Assembly (NCBI GenBank): GCA_026709725.1
Contig: JAPOSK010000004.1
Span: 1 to 19,822, forward strand
Source: Paracoccaceae bacterium
Lineage (GTDB): Bacteria; Pseudomonadota; Alphaproteobacteria; Rhodobacterales; Rhodobacteraceae
Length of the DNA: 19,822 bases
Direction: 5' to 3'
How positions within the stretch are numbered: the stretch's first letter is position 1; the number at the start of each line of letters is the position of its first letter. The position numbers and the translations under genes were made by a program. The notes under the pieces were generated by a model. The model saw only the letters and a list, made by a program, of their open reading frames with translations, did no database searches and had not been told where the DNA came from. This document shows positions 15,630-19,822 of this stretch, piece by piece.

Positions 15630-17316
15630 CCCCTGTATCGGATGTGATGTCAAGGGCATCACCAAGCACCTCACCGAGAGCGATGCCGGTATCGCTGGTG
15701 CCATATTGCGAGATGGCCTCTCGGGTCTCTTCCGCCTCGATTTCACTGATCGAGAGACCAATCTTGCGTTTGCTTTTGTCGATGGACGTTACCATCACCT
15801 CAAGTTCCTGACCGATGTGAAAATTCCCGGTGTTCTGTTCATTCCGGTCACGACTGAGATCGCCGCGGCGGATAAAGCTCTGATAGCCGTTGCAGAGAAC
15901 ATCAAGACCATTGTTGCGGATTCCGGTAACCTCAACCTTGACGATTGATTTCTTTTTCAGGCCGCTGATGGCCTGCTGGAAGGGATCGTCGCTCATTCCC
16001 TTCAGGGAGAGATTCACGCGCTGGCTCGTGACATCAACTTCCGTCACCACCGCTTCGACCTCATCACCCTTTTTGTGCTCCCTGAGGACGGCCTCACCAT
16101 CACGGTCCCAGCTTAAATCCGAGAGATGGATCATGCCATCAATGTCACGGTTCAGGCTGATAAACATACCAAAATCGACAATGTTCTGAATTGGGCCGGA
16201 CACCTTGGTGCCAATTGGGTGATCCTTGGCGAAGGTCTCCCATGGATTCCCCCCAATCTGCTTCAGGCCAAGGGCAATCCGCCGCCGTTGCCAATCGATA
16301 TCAAGGACCATCACCTCAATCTCCTGGGATGTAGAGACGATCTTGCCCGGATGAATATTTTTCTTGGTCCACGACATTTCGCTGATATGAATCAGTCCTT
16401 CGACACCCGGCTCAAGCTCAACAAAGGCACCATAATCGGTGATATTGGTCACATGCCCGGTGTGTCGCGTATCCTTGGGGTATTTTTCTGAAACCTTTAG
16501 CCACGGGTCTTCCTGCAGCTGCTTGATACTCAGAGAAATCCGCTGGGTTTCGCGGACCACTTTGATGATCTTGACCTGAATTTTTTCACCGATTGTGACC
16601 ACATCTGTTGGATGCGCCACACGCTTCCATGCCATATCCGTGACATGCAGGAGTCCATCAACGCCACCAAGATCAACAAAGGCTCCGTAATCCGTGACAT
16701 TCTTGACAACACCCTCGATCACATCCCCATCCTGAAGCCGATTGACAACTTCAGCCCGCTGCTCGGCCCGACTCTCTTCAAGAATAACGCGCCGTGATAC
16801 CACGATATTGTTGCGTGGCCGGTCCATCTTCAGAATCATGTATTCATGATTGATGCCCATGAGAGCATCCATGCCCCGAACAGGGCGGACATCCACCTGA
16901 GAGCCAGGCAGGAAGGCAACGGCTCCGCCGAGGTCGACTGTGTAGCCGCCCTTCACCTTGTTGAATATCTTGCCCTCAACCTTTTCCGACCTGTCAAATG
17001 CCTTCTGCAGGCGATCCCAGGCCTCTTCCCGCCGTGCACGCTCCCGCGAAATGACGGCGAGGCCCCGACCATCCTCAATGCTGTCGAGATACACCTCGAT
17101 CTCATCACCGACCTCAATATCTTCCGGTCCGCTTGGTCCGTTGAATTCCTTGAGGTCAATGCACCCTTCAACCTTGAAACCAATGTCGATGACAGCCTGC
17201 CCGGCATCAAGGGACAGGACCTTGCCCTTGACCACCGATTTGACTTTGGGGGTCTTCTCCGTGAAGCTTTCTTCGAGGAGGGCTTCAAATTCCTCCATTA
17301 CCGCTGTTTCAGCCAC
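15613..17316 (-). CDS. rpsA: 30S ribosomal protein S1
   Basis: A 567-residue protein with six S1/OB-fold repeats (roughly residues 29-95, 112-178, 195-263, 280-350, 367-437, 453-522). The repeats carry the usual signatures such as VTDYGAFVDLGGVDGLLHVTD and ITDYGAFVELEPGVEGLIHISE, each read here only in part. S1 brings mRNA to the 30S subunit. The start is the GTG at 17316 (MAETAVMEEF), with AGGAGAG upstream; the ATG at 17298 has no Shine-Dalgarno. The last residues (TSDTGVPNRR) look cut short: an acidic and lysine-rich tail continues in another frame from 15629. cmk lies upstream and ihfB downstream, the standard order. Confidence 0.96.
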   Translation of the reverse strand: MAETAVMEEFEALLEESFTEKTPKVKSVVKGKVLSLDAGQAVIDIGFKVEGCIDLKEFNGPSGPEDIEVGDEIEVYLDSIEDGRGLAVISRERARREEAWDRLQKAFDRSEKVEGKIFNKVKGGYTVDLGGAVAFLPGSQVDVRPVRGMDALMGINHEYMILKMDRPRNNIVVSRRVILEESRAEQRAEVVNRLQDGDVIEGVVKNVTDYGAFVDLGGVDGLLHVTDMAWKRVAHPTDVVTIGEKIQVKIIKVVRETQRISLSIKQLQEDPWLKVSEKYPKDTRHTGHVTNITDYGAFVELEPGVEGLIHISEMSWTKKNIHPGKIVSTSQEIEVMVLDIDWQRRRIALGLKQIGGNPWETFAKDHPIGTKVSGPIQNIVDFGMFISLNRDIDGMIHLSDLSWDRDGEAVLREHKKGDEVEAVVTEVDVTSQRVNLSLKGMSDDPFQQAISGLKKKSIVKVEVTGIRNNGLDVLCNGYQSFIRRGDLSRDRNEQNTGNFHIGQELEVMVTSIDKSKRKIGLSISEIEAEETREAISQYGTSDTGIALGEVLGDALDITSDTGVPNRR

Positions 17317-17325
17317 GCGCTGGCA

Positions 17326-17332
17326 CTCTCCT
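17326..17332 (-). promoter_or_regulatory. Ribosome binding site deciding the GTG start of rpsA
   Basis: AGGAGAG on the minus strand, 9 bases before the GTG at 17316. No comparable element precedes the ATG at 17298. Confidence 0.6.
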
Positions 17333-17434
17333 GTTCATTCCAATGACCGATTTCAACGCTCAACCATGCTGTGGCAAGACATATTTCTGCAAGCAGGGAT
17401 GGCGAGGGAGGTCATTTCCACCGCCGAGCCCGAC

Positions 17435-18085
17435 TCAATCAGACTTCATTCTTGACTTGACGGCAGCAATTGCCCGATCGACGGCCATGCTTATAGTCAA
17501 TTCTGTCGTATCAATCAAGATTGCATCCTCGGCGATACGCAATGCCGCCAATCCCCGCGTCCGGTCCCGTTCATCGCGTATGCGCAAATCAGTCAGGACT
17601 TCCGCAGGATCAACTGCATTTCCAGCACTGACCAGTTCATCATACCGACGTTGCGCCCGTGTTTCAGCATCAGCCGTGATGTACAGTTTGACATCCGCAT
17701 CCGGGCAGATGACGGTTCCGATATCACGCCCATCAAGGACCGCACCTCCGGGTTGTCCTGCGAATGCACGCTGAAATGCCAGGAGTGCCTCTCGCACATC
17801 TTCGATGACGGCAATGACCGAAGACATCGCGCTGACCTCCCGCGTCCGCAATCCGCCGGCCTCCAGATCTTCCGGTTGCAATGTTCGGGCAATCACAACC
17901 GGGTCGGCTTTTCCACCACGCCCTTCAATTTCAATCACCCGCCTCGCCACCGACCGATACAAAAGGCCCGTGTCCAGAAACGCAAACCCGAATTCCTCAG
18001 CAAGCGCACGCGCAACTGTGCCCTTGCCCGCTGCCGCCGGGCCATCCACCGCAACAGTAAACCCGGCACTTCTCAAGTGAGACAT
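17435..18085 (-). CDS. cmk: Cytidylate kinase
   Basis: A 216-residue P-loop kinase that phosphorylates CMP and dCMP using ATP. The P loop is DGPAAAGKGT (residues 14-23), followed by LDTGLLYRSVARR, the nucleotide-binding VLDGRDIGTVICPDADVK, and the lid-type arginines in RIRDERDRTRG. The ATG at 18085 is chosen because it is the nearest start to the conserved N-terminus; a TTG at 18094 would add three residues. rpsA follows 118 bases downstream, as in most Proteobacteria. Upstream, where aroA often sits, there is instead a helicase gene ending 62 bases away. Confidence 0.95.
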   Translation of the reverse strand: MSHLRSAGFTVAVDGPAAAGKGTVARALAEEFGFAFLDTGLLYRSVARRVIEIEGRGGKADPVVIARTLQPEDLEAGGLRTREVSAMSSVIAVIEDVREALLAFQRAFAGQPGGAVLDGRDIGTVICPDADVKLYITADAETRAQRRYDELVSAGNAVDPAEVLTDLRIRDERDRTRGLAALRIAEDAILIDTTELTISMAVDRAIAAVKSRMKSD

Positions 18086-18147
18086 TGCATGCAACCAATT
18101 CCGTCAATTCAATACCGCGGCATTGTCGAGTCAGTCTCTTGCAGGCC

Positions 18148-19822
18148 TCATGAGGTTCGGCTCCAAAGCCAGTCCAGTTCCGAGAACGCCAGCGACCGAT
18201 CAAAATTTTCGATATTGTCCTGAACATTGAGAATCAGGCAGCGTTTGTTGCCACCATTCCTTTGTCCTCGCAACCCGCGACCAATCATCTGAAAGTAGAG
18301 GTTGGGGCTGTACACCGGTCGGGCAACGATGATGGCCCGGGTCCTGGGGGCATCGAATCCTTCACGGAACACACCGTAGTTGACGAGTGCCTTTATCTTG
18401 CCGCTGCGAAACTCTTCCACCACGCGGCGGCGCATGGCCGTTTCCGTGTCTCCACTCACGGCGCGTGAACGGATTTCCTGTCCATCAAGGAGAGCCGCTA
18501 CGGTCCGGGCATGCTCGACAGATGTTGCAAAGATAAGGGCAGACCACTCCGGATCAATATGCTCTCGATAAGCTTCAATGATGCGTTTGGTGCGCTTGGC
18601 ACTCTGGGCAATTCGATCTTCTACACTTTGCGGCAACCAATGAAGATCCCGCGACCTGTCTGATTCTTCGATTGTAAATGATTCGCCCTCAATAACGCTG
18701 TGATCGACTTGAGCAAGTACACCTTCATTCTGCAGCTGCTGAACGACATGTTGGGCATCGTCGTTCCCGAAAGCACCGGCATCGAGTCGGTTGCGACCAT
18801 AACGATTGGCCAGCCACCTCGTTTCTTGCTCGTTGTATCCACGATAAGGGGTGGCGGTAAGGCCAATCACGAACGGTTCATCGGCACCCTGACGTCTGGT
18901 CAGACCGGTCTCCTCCATAACCGAGGTGAAGGTCGGCGCAACGGATCGATGAGCTTCGTCGAAGACAATCAATCTGAAGTCTTTCAGGAAGTCATAGCTT
19001 CCCTGATTATTCTCCAGTCTCGTGCGAAGTGTCTGGATGGTTGCGATGACGGTGTGAAGTTCGCATGTGGGCGAGGGCTTCTCTTGTCCACCCCACATTC
19101 TGGAAATTCGAAGATGTCTCTCATATATGCCAATGCTTGACCAGACCCGTCGCCACGCATCAACGGCCTGTTCGCAGAGTTCCTCCCGATCAGCAACCCA
19201 CAAGACTCCACCCTGGAATTTGTCCTTACATATTGCTTTAACGATTGCTTCGACGGCAACACGCGTTTTGCCTGACCCGGTGGGCAGGCTGATCATGCCG
19301 CGACGCTGCGGATTGACTGGAGAGGTGTCACAAAACATATCCTGTATATTTTCGACAATTTTTTTCTGGTAGTCATGCAAGTCAGGAAGCCGATACCGAC
19401 CTTCTACCTCAAGATAGGGTTCGGGTTTACGATTGCGCTGGCCAGCCCATTCGGTGGAGAATCCAAGTGAGCGTACAAACTCGACGGCCCGATTCGACCC
19501 GGCCCATTGTTGCGGCGGATTGAGATTATCCAACATCTCCTTGTACTGCTTGAGAGCGTCCGTGTGATATGTTGCAATCGCAGCCTTCGCGACTTCGATT
19601 CCTGTCAGCTCTTTGCCATCCATCTCCAACACCCCCAAAAGGGAATTGGGCAGTTTGCTCCGCAGGTGTTTATCTCCAACAGCGGCCAGGAGACGCTCGG
19701 CATCGGTGGAACACTGCTTGATCCTGGCGCGGCGTTGCTTGATCTCATCAGGAGTTTTGCGTTGCCAAACCTCTTTAATCTGCCGGGGATGCAGATCAAG
19801 CCCCAACTCATCGACGACGGAC
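18148..19822 (-). CDS. Large SF2 (DEAH) helicase/translocase, C-terminal part only
   Basis: The frame is open to the window edge, so the N-terminus is missing; about 557 residues are visible. After about 140 residues of poorly recognised sequence comes a ResIII-type helicase core: LHDYQKKIV, Walker A LPTGSGKT, VLWVADREELCEQA, DEAH in VFDEAHRS, motif III GLTATPYRG, then the second RecA-like domain with FATSVEHA, VNYGVFREGFDAPRTRA and QMIGRGLRG. It ends about 35 residues after motif VI, with no nuclease or methylase domain. This core resembles large helicase proteins found in bacterial accessory and defence regions, but partners are not visible. DNA or RNA as substrate cannot be told from the sequence. 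The leftward neighbour is cmk. Confidence 0.85.
   Translation of the reverse strand, partial: SVVDELGLDLHPRQIKEVWQRKTPDEIKQRRARIKQCSTDAERLLAAVGDKHLRSKLPNSLLGVLEMDGKELTGIEVAKAAIATYHTDALKQYKEMLDNLNPPQQWAGSNRAVEFVRSLGFSTEWAGQRNRKPEPYLEVEGRYRLPDLHDYQKKIVENIQDMFCDTSPVNPQRRGMISLPTGSGKTRVAVEAIVKAICKDKFQGGVLWVADREELCEQAVDAWRRVWSSIGIYERHLRISRMWGGQEKPSPTCELHTVIATIQTLRTRLENNQGSYDFLKDFRLIVFDEAHRSVAPTFTSVMEETGLTRRQGADEPFVIGLTATPYRGYNEQETRWLANRYGRNRLDAGAFGNDDAQHVVQQLQNEGVLAQVDHSVIEGESFTIEESDRSRDLHWLPQSVEDRIAQSAKRTKRIIEAYREHIDPEWSALIFATSVEHARTVAALLDGQEIRSRAVSGDTETAMRRRVVEEFRSGKIKALVNYGVFREGFDAPRTRAIIVARPVYSPNLYFQMIGRGLRGQRNGGNKRCLILNVQDNIENFDRSLAFSELDWLWSRTS

Overview
The window looks like the chromosome of an alphaproteobacterium, probably near the Rhodospirillales. 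The main reason is the collinear minus-strand block cmk-rpsA-ihfB-lapA-trpF-trpB, an order typical of that class, together with rplY(CTC)-pth. Base composition is moderately GC-rich, and starts include GTG. The exact taxon cannot be read from the sequence.

Layout from left to right: (1) bases 1-1150 hold a Tn5-type (IS4 family) transposase, cut by the window edge on the left and apparently ending early on the right. (2) Bases 1334-6069 are a two-gene minus-strand operon of SbcD/SbcC-like type (YhaO/YhaN-like): a metallophosphoesterase nuclease followed by a 1158-residue coiled-coil ATPase, joined by an ATGA overlap. (3) 6350-7447 is ychF on the minus strand. (4) 7689-11646 is a plus-strand run: trpA, lldD (FMN-dependent L-lactate dehydrogenase type), rplY, pth and a DUF2237 gene. 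(5) 11893-17316 is a minus-strand run read from right to left: rpsA, ihfB, lapA, trpF, trpB and an aldo/keto reductase. cmk (17435-18085) lies just upstream. (6) 18148 to the right edge is the C-terminal part of a large SF2 (DEAH) helicase whose N-terminus lies outside the window.

Most genes are housekeeping: tryptophan synthesis (trpF, trpB, trpA), translation (rpsA, rplY, pth, ychF), CMP/dCMP phosphorylation (cmk) and nucleoid architecture (ihfB). The unusual part is the arrangement. trpA is separated from trpFB and on the other strand, and ychF is separated from rplY-pth and on the other strand. Turning the block trpA..DUF2237 around would put trpF-trpB-(AKR)-trpA and rplY-pth-(DUF2237)-ychF back on one strand, so one inversion of about 4 kb is a simple explanation.

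Other points: an apparent one-base insertion in a G run cuts a charged 39-residue tail off ribosomal protein S1; the transposase lacks the Arg of its YREK motif; an 8-bp inverted repeat lies in an AT-rich island upstream of the nuclease operon. I see no CRISPR array, tRNA or rRNA. The two regions most likely to hold defence or repair functions are the YhaO/YhaN-like pair and the truncated helicase, but neither proves a new system from this window alone.
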